The notes under the pieces are model-generated. The model ran no database searches. It was not told the origin of the DNA and saw only the letters and a program-made list of their open reading frames with translations. Source: Deltaproteobacteria bacterium (GTDB taxonomy: Bacteria; Desulfobacterota; DSM-4660; Desulfatiglandales; B25-G16). Taken from it: a stretch of 5,602 nucleotides of DNA. The number at the start of each line of letters is the position of its first letter. Positions within the stretch are counted from its first letter, which is position 1. The stretch covers positions 233,993-239,594 of the forward strand of contig CP070752.1 of the NCBI GenBank assembly GCA_020348625.1, written 5' to 3'. Of this stretch, positions 1-5,552 are shown piece after piece. The position numbers and the translations under genes are program-made.

Positions 1-1
1 G

Positions 2-415
2 GTAGTTAAAGAGCTTGAGGATGCGTTGACGGTTTTTGATGCAGCTGGTTGCTGCAAATTCATGGGACTGGCCCTGGATGCAGATGAATGGTCGGCAATC
101 GTCGCCACCCTCACCGGCTGGGATTTTGGGGTCGAGGAATTCAGAAAAACAGGGGAGAGAATCTACAATCTGGAGCGGGCCTTTAATATGCGAGAAGGGA
201 TCACCAGGGCTGACGATACCTTGCCTAAGAGGCTCTTGGAAGAACCCCTTCCTGAAGGGCCAGCTGAAGGGCAGGTAAATAATCTGGATATCCTTTTGGA
301 CCCCTATTACGAGTTCCGTGGGTGGGATAAAGCCACTGGCAAGCCCACTCCGGAAAAACTGAGGGAATTGGGGCTGGAAGAAGTCATCAACCAAATCCTT
401 GAAGACAAAGCATAA
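2..415 (+). CDS. Aldehyde:ferredoxin oxidoreductase, C-terminal fragment (5' end outside window)
   Basis: This is the last 137 codons of a gene that enters from the left; the frame is open from base 2 to the TAA at 413-415. Residues 13-18 of the fragment read D-A-A-G-C-C, matching the D-x-x-G-x-C motif of the AOR family. In characterised AORs that cysteine is the fourth [4Fe-4S] ligand and the Asp lies at the tungstopterin. The tail (ERIYNLERAFNMREG, then DPYYEFRGWD) is typical of AOR C-terminal domains. Family members are cytoplasmic enzymes of about 600 residues that oxidise aldehydes to acids with ferredoxin, or run in reverse. Substrate cannot be read from this fragment. The next gene, an acyl-CoA ligase, starts on the base after the stop, so the two are probably translationally coupled. 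The TTG at 26 is internal to the conserved domain and is not the start. Confidence 0.93.
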   Translation, partial: VVKELEDALTVFDAAGCCKFMGLALDADEWSAIVATLTGWDFGVEEFRKTGERIYNLERAFNMREGITRADDTLPKRLLEEPLPEGPAEGQVNNLDILLDPYYEFRGWDKATGKPTPEKLRELGLEEVINQILEDKA

Positions 416-2107
416 ATGGCATCATACGCGGATAAACCCTGGCTGAAGAGTTATAGACTGGGGCCGTTTAAACTCAAGACCACCATCGAGTATCCCAAAA
501 AGCCCCTCTTTACCATACTCGACGAGGCAGCGGAACGATTCCCCACTAAGGATGCGTATCATTACCTTGGAGAAAGGGTCAAATATCGCGAGCTCAAGCT
601 CCAGGTAGATAGGTTAGCGAATGCCCTTGCCAACATCGGCGTGGCAAAGAAAGACAGGGTTATCGTCTTTCTCCCAACCTGTCCCCAATTCATTTTGAGC
701 GATTTTGCCATCCTCAAGGTCGGGGCCACCCTCGTTCCTTGCAGCCCGCTGCTCAAAGCACCGGAATTGCGACACCAGGCACAGGAGTCAGGGGCTGAAA
801 CCATTATTTGCCTCGAAAACCATCTGGACTTGGTCAACTCCATAAAGGGAGAAACGGGGCTCAGGAATATCATAATAACCTCCGCTGAAGATTACTCCCC
901 TTCCGAAGCCCCTGAGGTTAAAGAAATAGCGGGTACCTACCAGCTTAGAAAAATGATTGCGGATCACGAGGCCAAACCTCCGGAGGTTTCAATTGACCCT
1001 GATGAGGATCTGGCCATCCTGGCCTTTACCGGTGGCTCAACGGGCGTACCAAAAGGGGTGATGTTAACGCACCGACAAAGGCTCACCAATATCCTTCAGG
1101 GACTACCCTGGATGATGGCCCCTTTCCCTAACTATCAGGGTTCTGCCTCCTGTCTGTTAGCTGTCCCGCTATTTCATGCCTATGGTCATTATTTAATGCA
1201 GTCATCCATGTATTGGGGGCTCAGGCTATTCTTGGTGCCGGATCCCAGGGATACGAAGATGATTGTTCAACTGATGAATGAGTATCGCCCGTTCTTGCTC
1301 TTTATGGTCCCCACACAGCTCCTCAAGCTGGCTCAACCGGAAGTAGCGCTCAAGAGAATGCCCGTATTGGTCATGTCGGGAACTGCCCCCCTGCCCGCTG
1401 AGGTATCGCACCGAATCGAGGAAAAGATAAAGATGCCCATCTCGGAAGGCTACGGTCTCACCGAGACCGGCCCAGCCACCCATATCAATATTTCTGCCTT
1501 TGCCAAGGTAACCCGTTTTGCCACATCCACCAGGCCCGGCATTGGATTGCCTCTCCCGGATACCGAAGTAAAGGCGGTTGATCCCGTTACCGAAAAAGAA
1601 GTCCCCTTTGGTGAGGTTGGAGAGATATGGGTACGTGGCCCCCAGGTTATGAGGGGATACTGGCCCCATGACGGTTCAGGCCTTGAGCCAGGCGGCTGGC
1701 TAAGAACTGGTGATCTTGCCAAGATGGATGAGGACGGCTATTTCCACGTGGTAGATCGAATAAAGGATATGATCAACATCTCCGGAATGAAGGTGTATTC
1801 CATAGAAATCGATGAGGTCTTGTTCAAACATCCGGCCGTGGAGGGGGCCGTTACTATTGGTATTCCCGATCCGGAAAGGCCTGGCAGCGAGAGGATAAAG
1901 GCTTTCGTTAAGCTGAGGGATGACTTCAAGAAAAAGGTGGCGGCCCAAGAAATCATCGATTATTGCAGGGAAAACCTGGCTGCTTATGCAGTTCCCAAGT
2001 TCATCGAGTTTCGCGACGATTTACCTGTAACAGTGGCTGAGAAGATATTCAAGCGTGCCCTCAGGGAAGAAGAGATAAAACAGATGAAGCAGAGAGGGGA
2101 GATCTAG
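416..2107 (+). CDS. AMP-forming acyl-CoA synthetase (fatty-acid/carboxylate-CoA ligase, ANL superfamily)
   Basis: This 563-residue enzyme should activate a carboxylic acid with ATP to an acyl-adenylate and then to acyl-CoA. Visible motifs, in order: the phosphate-binding loop [10 protein letters not shown] at 205-214 (the first Ser/Thr position of the usual TSGTTG is Gly-Gly here); YGLTETG at 346-352; TGD at 431-433, with D433 the likely ribose-binding Asp; and DRIKD at 447-451 in the hinge. The C-terminal [15 protein letters not shown] lies at 536-550, with the catalytic Lys at 543. The usual Gly before that Lys is Glu542. Length is normal for the family, and no signal peptide or membrane segment is evident. 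ATG 416 directly follows the TAA of the aldehyde:ferredoxin oxidoreductase gene with only a weak ribosome site, so coupling is likely. The pair could link aldehyde, acid and acyl-CoA pools. Overall similarity is FadD-like, but chain length or aromatic preference cannot be assigned. Confidence 0.93.
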   Translation: MASYADKPWLKSYRLGPFKLKTTIEYPKKPLFTILDEAAERFPTKDAYHYLGERVKYRELKLQVDRLANALANIGVAKKDRVIVFLPTCPQFILSDFAILKVGATLVPCSPLLKAPELRHQAQESGAETIICLENHLDLVNSIKGETGLRNIIITSAEDYSPSEAPEVKEIAGTYQLRKMIADHEAKPPEVSIDPDEDLAILAFTGGSTGVPKGVMLTHRQRLTNILQGLPWMMAPFPNYQGSASCLLAVPLFHAYGHYLMQSSMYWGLRLFLVPDPRDTKMIVQLMNEYRPFLLFMVPTQLLKLAQPEVALKRMPVLVMSGTAPLPAEVSHRIEEKIKMPISEGYGLTETGPATHINISAFAKVTRFATSTRPGIGLPLPDTEVKAVDPVTEKEVPFGEVGEIWVRGPQVMRGYWPHDGSGLEPGGWLRTGDLAKMDEDGYFHVVDRIKDMINISGMKVYSIEIDEVLFKHPAVEGAVTIGIPDPERPGSERIKAFVKLRDDFKKKVAAQEIIDYCRENLAAYAVPKFIEFRDDLPVTVAEKIFKRALREEEIKQMKQRGEI

Positions 2108-3285
2108 TACAGGAACATGGGTTTTCCGCTGACGTGACGCACCTTGGGCCGATACTGTTCTATGTCGTAGAGTTCTCTCACATCAACCCTTTTCTGCCCC
2201 GACTTAATCGTGCTGAGGGGTATGTCAGTGTAAATCCCTTGGTTGAGCGCCACAAGACGTCCGAAAACGCCCTTCAGAAAGAGGTCAATAGCCATATTAG
2301 CGTAGTTTACGGCAGCCATCTGATCCAGGGAGTCGGGTGTACCGCTCCTCATCAGATACGAAAGCCGCTGATTGAGCACGTCTTCTCCGGTAAGTTCCTT
2401 GAGGACAGCGCCCGTTTCCTCTCCTATCCCTCCTAACCGCTTGTGACCATACGCATCCACCTCAGCCGAGACAAACCTCTCAGCCCCTCCTATCATCTTA
2501 GCGCCCTCTGAAATGGTAATCATGGCGTAGTTCTTGGGATTGGCCCTCTTATCCTCCATGATGAGTTTAGCGAGCCTCTCCGGCTCAAAGGGAACTTCTG
2601 AAATGATAGCCCGGTCTACACCTGCCAGGTACGCCGAGATCAAAGAAGTTTCGCCACAATATCTTCCAAAGAGCTCGATGACCCCGATACGCTCATGCGA
2701 GCCTGTGGGGGTCCTGAGGGCGTGTATAAAACTGACACTCCTGGTAACGGCCGTTGAAAAACCTATGCAATAGTCCGTGCCAAAGACGTCATTGTCCATG
2801 GTTTTGGGTATGGCGATTACCGGGAAGCCCTCCATGTGTATTCTGTCAGCAAAGCTGAGGGTATCATCACCTCCTATGGGGATAACGGCATCGATCCTCA
2901 AATGTTCCAAATTCTGCAATACATGAGAGGTGAAATCCTTGACCTCCTCTCCTTTCTTGAGCCTACCCTTGAGAAAACCGGGAACGTCCTTCTTCTTAAC
3001 GGCGCTCGGGTTAGTCCGAGATGTATGAAGGTATGTACCCCCTGTGCGGTCAATGGTTCGTACCTCAGGCGGAGTTAACTCCTTAATGCAGCTCTCGTTA
3101 CCGGAGGGGTCGTTCGGGTTATACTCCAACAGACCCGCCCAGCCTCGGAGCACTCCCATAATCTTGATTCCCTCGCTATGAGCCCGGTAAACAAGCGTCT
3201 TGATGCAGGGATTCAATCCCGGCACGTCACCACCACCGGTGAGTATCGCTACCGTTGGTCTCCTCTTAGCACCTTTTCCCATCAT
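2104..3285 (-). CDS. 6-phosphofructokinase, probably pyrophosphate-dependent
   Basis: A 393-residue cytoplasmic PFK-family enzyme acting at the fructose-6-phosphate/fructose-1,6-bisphosphate step. Numbered from ATG 3285, the N-terminal phosphate loop is [11 protein letters not shown] at 15-25. GGDDT lies at 138-142, PKTMDND at 160-166 with D164 equivalent to the E. coli catalytic Asp127, and FGRYCGE carries Arg208 of the 'MGR' substrate motif. The second Asp of GGDD (position 141) and Lys161 occupy the sites that are both Gly in ATP-dependent E. coli PfkA (104 and 124). In the family these two changes mark PPi users, so a reversible PPi enzyme is inferred. An in-frame ATG at 3306 exists, but a strong AGGGGG ribosome site sits six bases before ATG 3285, making 3285 the better start; ATG 3282 follows directly. 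The stop shares CTAG with the convergent ligase. The rubrerythrin-like gene lies upstream on the same strand, 180 bases away. Confidence 0.93.
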   Translation of the reverse strand: MMGKGAKRRPTVAILTGGGDVPGLNPCIKTLVYRAHSEGIKIMGVLRGWAGLLEYNPNDPSGNESCIKELTPPEVRTIDRTGGTYLHTSRTNPSAVKKKDVPGFLKGRLKKGEEVKDFTSHVLQNLEHLRIDAVIPIGGDDTLSFADRIHMEGFPVIAIPKTMDNDVFGTDYCIGFSTAVTRSVSFIHALRTPTGSHERIGVIELFGRYCGETSLISAYLAGVDRAIISEVPFEPERLAKLIMEDKRANPKNYAMITISEGAKMIGGAERFVSAEVDAYGHKRLGGIGEETGAVLKELTGEDVLNQRLSYLMRSGTPDSLDQMAAVNYANMAIDLFLKGVFGRLVALNQGIYTDIPLSTIKSGQKRVDVRELYDIEQYRPKVRHVSGKPMFLY

Positions 3286-3291
3286 AAAGTT

Positions 3292-3297
3292 CCCCCT
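3292..3297 (-). promoter_or_regulatory. Ribosome binding site of the phosphofructokinase gene
   Basis: On the minus strand AGGGGG lies six bases before ATG 3285. It falls inside the longer reading frame that would begin at ATG 3306, and it decides the start in favour of 3285. Confidence 0.75.
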
Positions 3298-3361
3298 AAG
3301 AAACATGAGAACCTGTAAAGATTACCTGCACGGCCTCTGCCTTCGAACCACATCCTCAGTC

Positions 3362-3387
3362 CCGGATGATTATCGAATTATATCCGG
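3362..3387. promoter_or_regulatory. Candidate operator: CCGGAT-N14-ATCCGG dyad
   Basis: Two perfect 6-bp arms (3362-3367 and 3382-3387) flank 14 bases whose centre is TCGA, so the symmetry is CCGGAT-N5-TCGA-N5-ATCCGG. It covers the -10 and predicted start of the phosphofructokinase promoter, where a bound repressor would block transcription. I recognise no regulator for it, and short dyads can arise by chance. Confidence 0.35.
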
Positions 3388-3404
3388 TTATCTCTTTTAA
3401 GCAA
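3377..3404 (-). promoter_or_regulatory. Predicted sigma-70 promoter of the phosphofructokinase gene
   Basis: Read on the minus strand: -35 TTGCTT (3404-3399), a 16-base spacer, and a perfect -10 TATAAT (3382-3377). Transcription would begin near 3370, giving a leader of about 85 bases. The -35 matches consensus only in TTG. A 6-bp dyad (CCGGAT/ATCCGG) overlaps the -10. Confidence 0.6.
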
Positions 3405-3465
3405 GATCCATGCCTCAGGTCTTAGCGAAAGACGGGGTGAAAAAGCCTTGCTCCTCCGGTCGCTC

Positions 3466-3990
3466 CTAGGCGCCATCCAACCCGTGATGTTCAGTCTTCA
3501 CATACCATGAGGCAGGATTAGTCAGGTACTCCTCCGTATCCTTGAGCGACATATAATGCTCATGCTCGATCTTGGAGAGCAGGTCAAAGAACGCCTTTTC
3601 TCTTGGGTCGGCAACTTCATCCCGAATCTTAGCATAGTAGCCAGCCCCCTTGGCCTCGAAATCAATTGCCGCCCTAATGGCCTTGAGGTCATCATCGTCC
3701 TTTTCCGGCATCTCCTCTGTCTTCTTGACCATGTCTACTAAGACATCCTTGACGATGGTGCCTTTCACCTTAAGCGGAACGGTCTCAGGCCATGTCTCCC
3801 TTTTCTTCCATGTCTCGTGAAGTTGCTTTAATCGCTCGTAATGTTCCAGTTCCTCATCTGCAATCTCCTGGAACATGGCTCTGCCCACCTCGTTCTTGGT
3901 TCTCTTGGCATTGTTCAGATAGAACTCCCGTTCCCTCATTTCGTTATTAAGAGCAACTTCAAGGGCATTCAAGCGCTCTTTTCTGTCCAT
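3466..3990 (-). CDS. Rubrerythrin-like diiron (ferritin-like) protein without rubredoxin domain
   Basis: A 174-residue, mostly helical cytoplasmic protein with the four-helix ferritin-like pattern. Candidate metal ligands are Glu17 in helix A (E17-M-R-E-R-E-F-Y), E47-L-E-H50 in helix B, Glu112 in D-F-E-A-K-G-A-G-Y-Y, and E142-H-E-H145 in helix D. This gives both E-x-x-H motifs of a dinuclear iron site. There is no cysteine anywhere, so the C-terminal rubredoxin domain of classical rubrerythrin is absent. The ending SWYVKTEHHGLDGA resembles tails seen in short anaerobe rubrerythrin-like proteins. Such proteins are usually linked to peroxide reduction or iron handling under oxygen stress; the exact role is not shown here. 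ATG 3990 has an ideal AGGAGG six bases upstream and a strong promoter. Phosphofructokinase lies downstream on the same strand with its own promoter, so they need not form an operon. Confidence 0.9.
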   Translation of the reverse strand: MDRKERLNALEVALNNEMREREFYLNNAKRTKNEVGRAMFQEIADEELEHYERLKQLHETWKKRETWPETVPLKVKGTIVKDVLVDMVKKTEEMPEKDDDDLKAIRAAIDFEAKGAGYYAKIRDEVADPREKAFFDLLSKIEHEHYMSLKDTEEYLTNPASWYVKTEHHGLDGA

Positions 3991-3996
3991 GATAGT

Positions 3997-4002
3997 CCTC
4001 CT
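3997..4002 (-). promoter_or_regulatory. Ribosome binding site of the rubrerythrin-like gene
   Basis: On the minus strand AAAGGAGG ends six bases before ATG 3990. This is a full consensus match, fixes the start, and suggests efficient translation. Confidence 0.85.
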
Positions 4003-4036
4003 TTAGGATTTCTGCACCTTCAGCATCTTATCTGCT

Positions 4037-4064
4037 ATTATCACAATCCCTTATCAGTTGTCAA
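4037..4064 (-). promoter_or_regulatory. Predicted sigma-70 promoter of the rubrerythrin-like gene
   Basis: On the minus strand a perfect -35 TTGACA (4064-4059) is followed by 16 bases and GATAAT (4042-4037, five of six matches), preceded by an extended -10 TG. Transcription would begin near 4030, leaving a leader of about 40 bases that contains the AGGAGG. GATAA occurs three times here (4055-4051, 4042-4038, 4032-4028), which might be operator half-sites, though no known box fits. Confidence 0.7.
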
Positions 4065-4241
4065 AAGCGGCAGCCATCTGGCCTTCGAGTGGTCTCTTCA
4101 TTAGAGGCTCGAGTCTATACATATCTTCTGTCTTTCTCTTCACCGTAGTAGAAGCCTCGGTGCATTCCCTGCCACCTATTTTAAAACCTTTCCCATCCTT
4201 CCAAGACCACAATTTGAACCATTCCTACGCTGAACGGCATA

Positions 4242-4270
4242 TTGACTCGGTGATGGGGTTAATCTATAAT
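4242..4270 (+). promoter_or_regulatory. Predicted strong sigma-70 promoter, rightward
   Basis: TTGACT (4242-4247), a 17-base spacer and a perfect TATAAT (4265-4270) make this the best promoter match in the window. The start site would be near 4277, about 39 bases before the ATG of the rubrerythrin remnant. No terminator is visible before the MaoC-like gene, so this is the likely promoter for that gene too. Confidence 0.72.
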
Positions 4271-4315
4271 GCACCATTGCTTCATACAGAAAATAATACA
4301 AGGCAGAACATAAGC

Positions 4316-4477
4316 ATGCCCAATAAGACCGAAAGCGACTTCGCGTTTGCCTTTGCTGCGGAATCCAAGGCGGTCACCCACAGTTCGGCCTTCGCGTTGA
4401 AGGCCGGCTCAGAAGATGACCCGCACATAGCCCACTTTTTTCGCGCTGTTGCAGCGGCAGAATCGGTCCAGGCATGA
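4316..4477 (+). pseudogene. Rubrerythrin N-terminal remnant, 53 codons, truncated
   Basis: The translation opens MPNKTES and keeps the spacing of rubrerythrin helices A and B: A-F-A-A-E16-S-K-A, then F-A-L-K-A, then P-H-I-A-H-F-F-R-A-V-A-A-A-E49-S-V-Q-A. It ends in tandem stops TGATGA (4475-4480), about a third of the way into a normal rubrerythrin domain. The E-x-x-H iron motif reads E49-S-V-Q52, and the residues usually N-R-K-Y after E-S-x-A are V-T-H-S, so key iron-site residues are missing. No helices C and D or rubredoxin cysteines follow in any frame before the MaoC-like gene. I read it as a decayed gene that kept its strong promoter. A retained small protein or a leader ORF for the hydratase is possible but unproven. 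The ribosome site is weak: AAGG about 12 bases before the ATG. Confidence 0.6.
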
Positions 4478-4529
4478 TGATCTGTAGGTCGATTCAAGAA
4501 GCATCGTGCTGTTTTTGACACGGACCCCG

Positions 4530-4537
4530 AAAGGAGA
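4530..4537 (+). promoter_or_regulatory. Ribosome binding site before the ACG start of the MaoC-like gene
   Basis: AAAGGAGA is followed, seven bases after its AAGGAG core, by ACG 4544, which sits exactly where the family's initiating Met is expected. The site is the main sequence evidence that 4544 is, or recently was, a start codon. Confidence 0.65.
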
Positions 4538-4543
4538 CACTCC

Positions 4544-4969
4544 ACGAGCTTTGAAAAGGGGAAAACCTATGATGAGCTACGCATCGGTGAAGAGGCAAGC
4601 TTCACAAAAACAATCACCGAATCAGATGTCCACCTCTTCGCCGCTGTCAGCGGAGACTTTAACCCACTTCACATGAACGAGGAGTATGCCAAGCAAACCC
4701 CTTTCAAGACCAGGATCGCGCATGGAGTCCTTTGCCTGAGCTTGATCGGTCCGGTTCTGGGCACCAAACTTCCCGGGTTGGGGACAGTGGCTGTAGAGAT
4801 TACCTGCCGCTGGAAGGCTCCGACCTTTTTCGCTGACACCATTACCGCCAAGGCCACAGTGGTACAAAAGATTGAAGATAAGAAATGGGTGCGTTTGGCA
4901 CTCATCTGGACGAATCAGCGTGGGGAAACCGTAGCAGAAGGAGAGACAGCAGCCATACCGCCATCGTGA
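4544..4969 (+). CDS. MaoC-like (R)-specific enoyl-CoA hydratase, apparent ACG start
   Basis: A single hot-dog domain of 141 residues, the usual size for PhaJ/MaoC-type hydratases. These add water to trans-2-enoyl-CoA to give (R)-3-hydroxyacyl-CoA. The hydratase-2 motif is clear: S-G-D38-F-N-P-L-H43, with the Asp and His five residues apart as in the catalytic pair, then N-E-E-Y-A and R57-I-A-H-G-V. From the TGA at 4478 to Met 4673 the frame has no ATG, GTG or TTG, and Met 4673 lies right after the catalytic His, far too late. The expected N-terminus x-S-F-E-K-G-K-T-Y-D-E-L begins at ACG 4544, seven bases after AAGGAG. Either ACG is used as start, or ATG has mutated, or a base is miscalled. 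The gene probably shares the promoter at 4242 with the rubrerythrin remnant and fits the acyl-CoA theme of the ligase and the SCP-2 gene. Function is well supported; the start and whether it is expressed are not. Confidence 0.82.
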   Translation, partial: TSFEKGKTYDELRIGEEASFTKTITESDVHLFAAVSGDFNPLHMNEEYAKQTPFKTRIAHGVLCLSLIGPVLGTKLPGLGTVAVEITCRWKAPTFFADTITAKATVVQKIEDKKWVRLALIWTNQRGETVAEGETAAIPPS

Positions 4970-5007
4970 CGGACTCCTATCGCTCAACAGTGCTTGTAGA
5001 ATGATAT

Positions 5008-5021
5008 CGAATGATCATTCG
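5008..5021. promoter_or_regulatory. 14-bp perfect palindrome, candidate TetR-family operator
   Basis: CGAATGATCATTCG is self-complementary over all 14 bases. It lies 38 bases after the MaoC-like stop and about 170 bases before the SCP-2 start. From family knowledge it resembles the TGAATGA/TCATTCA half-sites of FadR-type TetR repressors of fatty-acid degradation in Bacillus. That is suggestive next to acyl-CoA genes, but the regulator is not in the window. A weak -10-like TAGAAT lies at 4997-5002 without a good -35. Confidence 0.45.
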
Positions 5022-5042
5022 GATTCTCAGGAGGCCATGGAA

Positions 5043-5155
5043 ATTTTTCAAAGGCTCGCCCGTCACCTGCCCGCTCGTGTCTTGCAATGGCAGGCGGGTT
5101 GCTCTCGCTCAGGCACTGTAGCCAGCACAGCACTCTGCAAAAGCCTTTGAAAAAT
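5043..5155. repeat. 113-bp nested inverted-repeat element (MITE-like or structured leader)
   Basis: Perfect 14-bp arms ATTTTTCAAAGGCT (5043-5056) and AGCCTTTGAAAAAT (5142-5155) enclose 85 bases. Inside lies a second GC-rich hairpin: CCCG (5059-5062) and CCTGCC (5066-5071) pair with GGCAGG (5089-5094) and CGGG (5095-5098), with a 3-base bulge on the left side and a 17-base loop. The flanks give at most a 2-bp AA duplication. No T-run follows the right arm, so it is not a standard terminator. It could be a small non-autonomous mobile repeat or a folded 5' leader of the SCP-2 gene. Only one copy is in the window. Confidence 0.6.
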
Positions 5156-5175
5156 AACAATACGTCTGACCACAG

Positions 5176-5181
5176 AAAGGA
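5176..5181 (+). promoter_or_regulatory. Ribosome binding site of the SCP-2 gene
   Basis: AAAGGA lies seven bases before ATG 5189 and supports that start over upstream in-frame codons, which would read through the inverted-repeat element. Confidence 0.75.
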
Positions 5182-5188
5182 TGACAAG

Positions 5189-5515
5189 ATGGCTATAGGG
5201 GATATCAAAGAGGTCTTCACCAGGATGCCAGAGGCCTTTAATGCCTCTGCCGCCCAAGGCATGGATGCAATCTTTCAATTCGATATCACCGGGGAAGGCG
5301 GAGGCACCTGGAATGTCGTAATCAAGGATGGAGCCTGCCAAATCAATGAGGGCACCCATGAATCACCGAGCGTAACCCTGACCATGTCCGCCCAAACGTG
5401 GCTCGGTATCGTAAATAGGGAGCTAAACGGCCTGCAGGCCTTTCTGAGGGGTAAACTCAAGGCCAGCGGGGATATCATGCTTGCCCAGCGCATTGAGCAA
5501 CTCTTTCATTTTTGA
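5189..5515 (+). CDS. SCP-2 sterol-transfer family protein (single domain)
   Basis: A 108-residue protein, the normal size of a stand-alone SCP-2 domain. Recognisable parts are the N-terminal helix with M-P-E-A-F-N, the strand pair F-Q-F-D-I-T-G-E-G-G-G-T-W-N-V-V-I-K-D-G, the segment S-P-S-V-T-L-T-M-S, and the hallmark G88-K-L-K-A-S-G-D95 followed by a short C-terminal helix. The fold has a hydrophobic cavity for lipids or acyl-CoA, and bacterial members often sit beside fatty-acid oxidation genes. A carrier or binding role is therefore inferred, with no catalytic activity evident. It has no signal peptide and is probably cytoplasmic. It lies 219 bases after the MaoC-like gene, behind the palindrome and inverted-repeat element, so it may have its own control. 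The frame is open further upstream from 5087, but that extension covers the inverted repeat and looks non-coding. Confidence 0.88.
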   Translation: MAIGDIKEVFTRMPEAFNASAAQGMDAIFQFDITGEGGGTWNVVIKDGACQINEGTHESPSVTLTMSAQTWLGIVNRELNGLQAFLRGKLKASGDIMLAQRIEQLFHF

Positions 5516-5552
5516 AAATCCGTAGCGCTTATTGCCCCAACCCCCCAGCATA

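Larger units (their letters stand above)
3991..4315. other. Divergent intergenic control region
   Basis: This 325-base stretch separates the left-reading rubrerythrin-like gene from the right-reading rubrerythrin remnant. It holds the left promoter and ribosome site (3997-4064) and the right promoter (4242-4270). Between 4065 and 4241 I see no gene, RNA gene, terminator or repeat. The plus-strand frame stays open there from 4058, but its translation has no family resemblance before the Met at 4316. Confidence 0.7.

Noticed and set aside
1226..1669. Open minus-strand frame inside the ligase gene
   Set aside because: It lies wholly within a strongly supported gene and its translation shows no recognisable motif.
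3286..3306. Longer phosphofructokinase start at ATG 3306
   Set aside because: The extra seven residues contain the AGGGGG ribosome site for ATG 3285 and are not needed by the fold.
3405..3465. Possible terminator after the rubrerythrin-like gene (GC-rich bases then TTTTT on the minus strand)
   Set aside because: The GC-rich part consists of direct AGGAGC repeats, not a convincing inverted repeat, so no stable stem forms before the T-run.
4058..4315. Upstream extension of the rubrerythrin remnant frame to a TTG at 4058
   Set aside because: The translation before Met 4316 has no rubrerythrin resemblance, and the promoter at 4242-4270 lies inside the extension.
4473..4508. TGATGA read as selenocysteine codons, joining the remnant to the MaoC domain; CATGATG can pair with CATCGTG around it
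   Set aside because: Two adjacent Sec codons are implausible. The GGTC loop sits only about 9 bases after the first TGA, too close for a bacterial SECIS. No known Sec protein has this layout.
4282..4545. Open minus-strand frame opposite the rubrerythrin remnant
   Set aside because: No ribosome site or family motif; the plus strand carries the recognisable rubrerythrin pattern.
5087..5188. N-terminal extension of the SCP-2 protein
   Set aside because: It translates the inverted-repeat element, lacks family similarity, and a good ribosome site precedes ATG 5189.
5500..5520. ATTTT/GAAAAT hairpin at the SCP-2 stop as a terminator
   Set aside because: The stem is short and purely A/T with almost no loop and no T-run after it.
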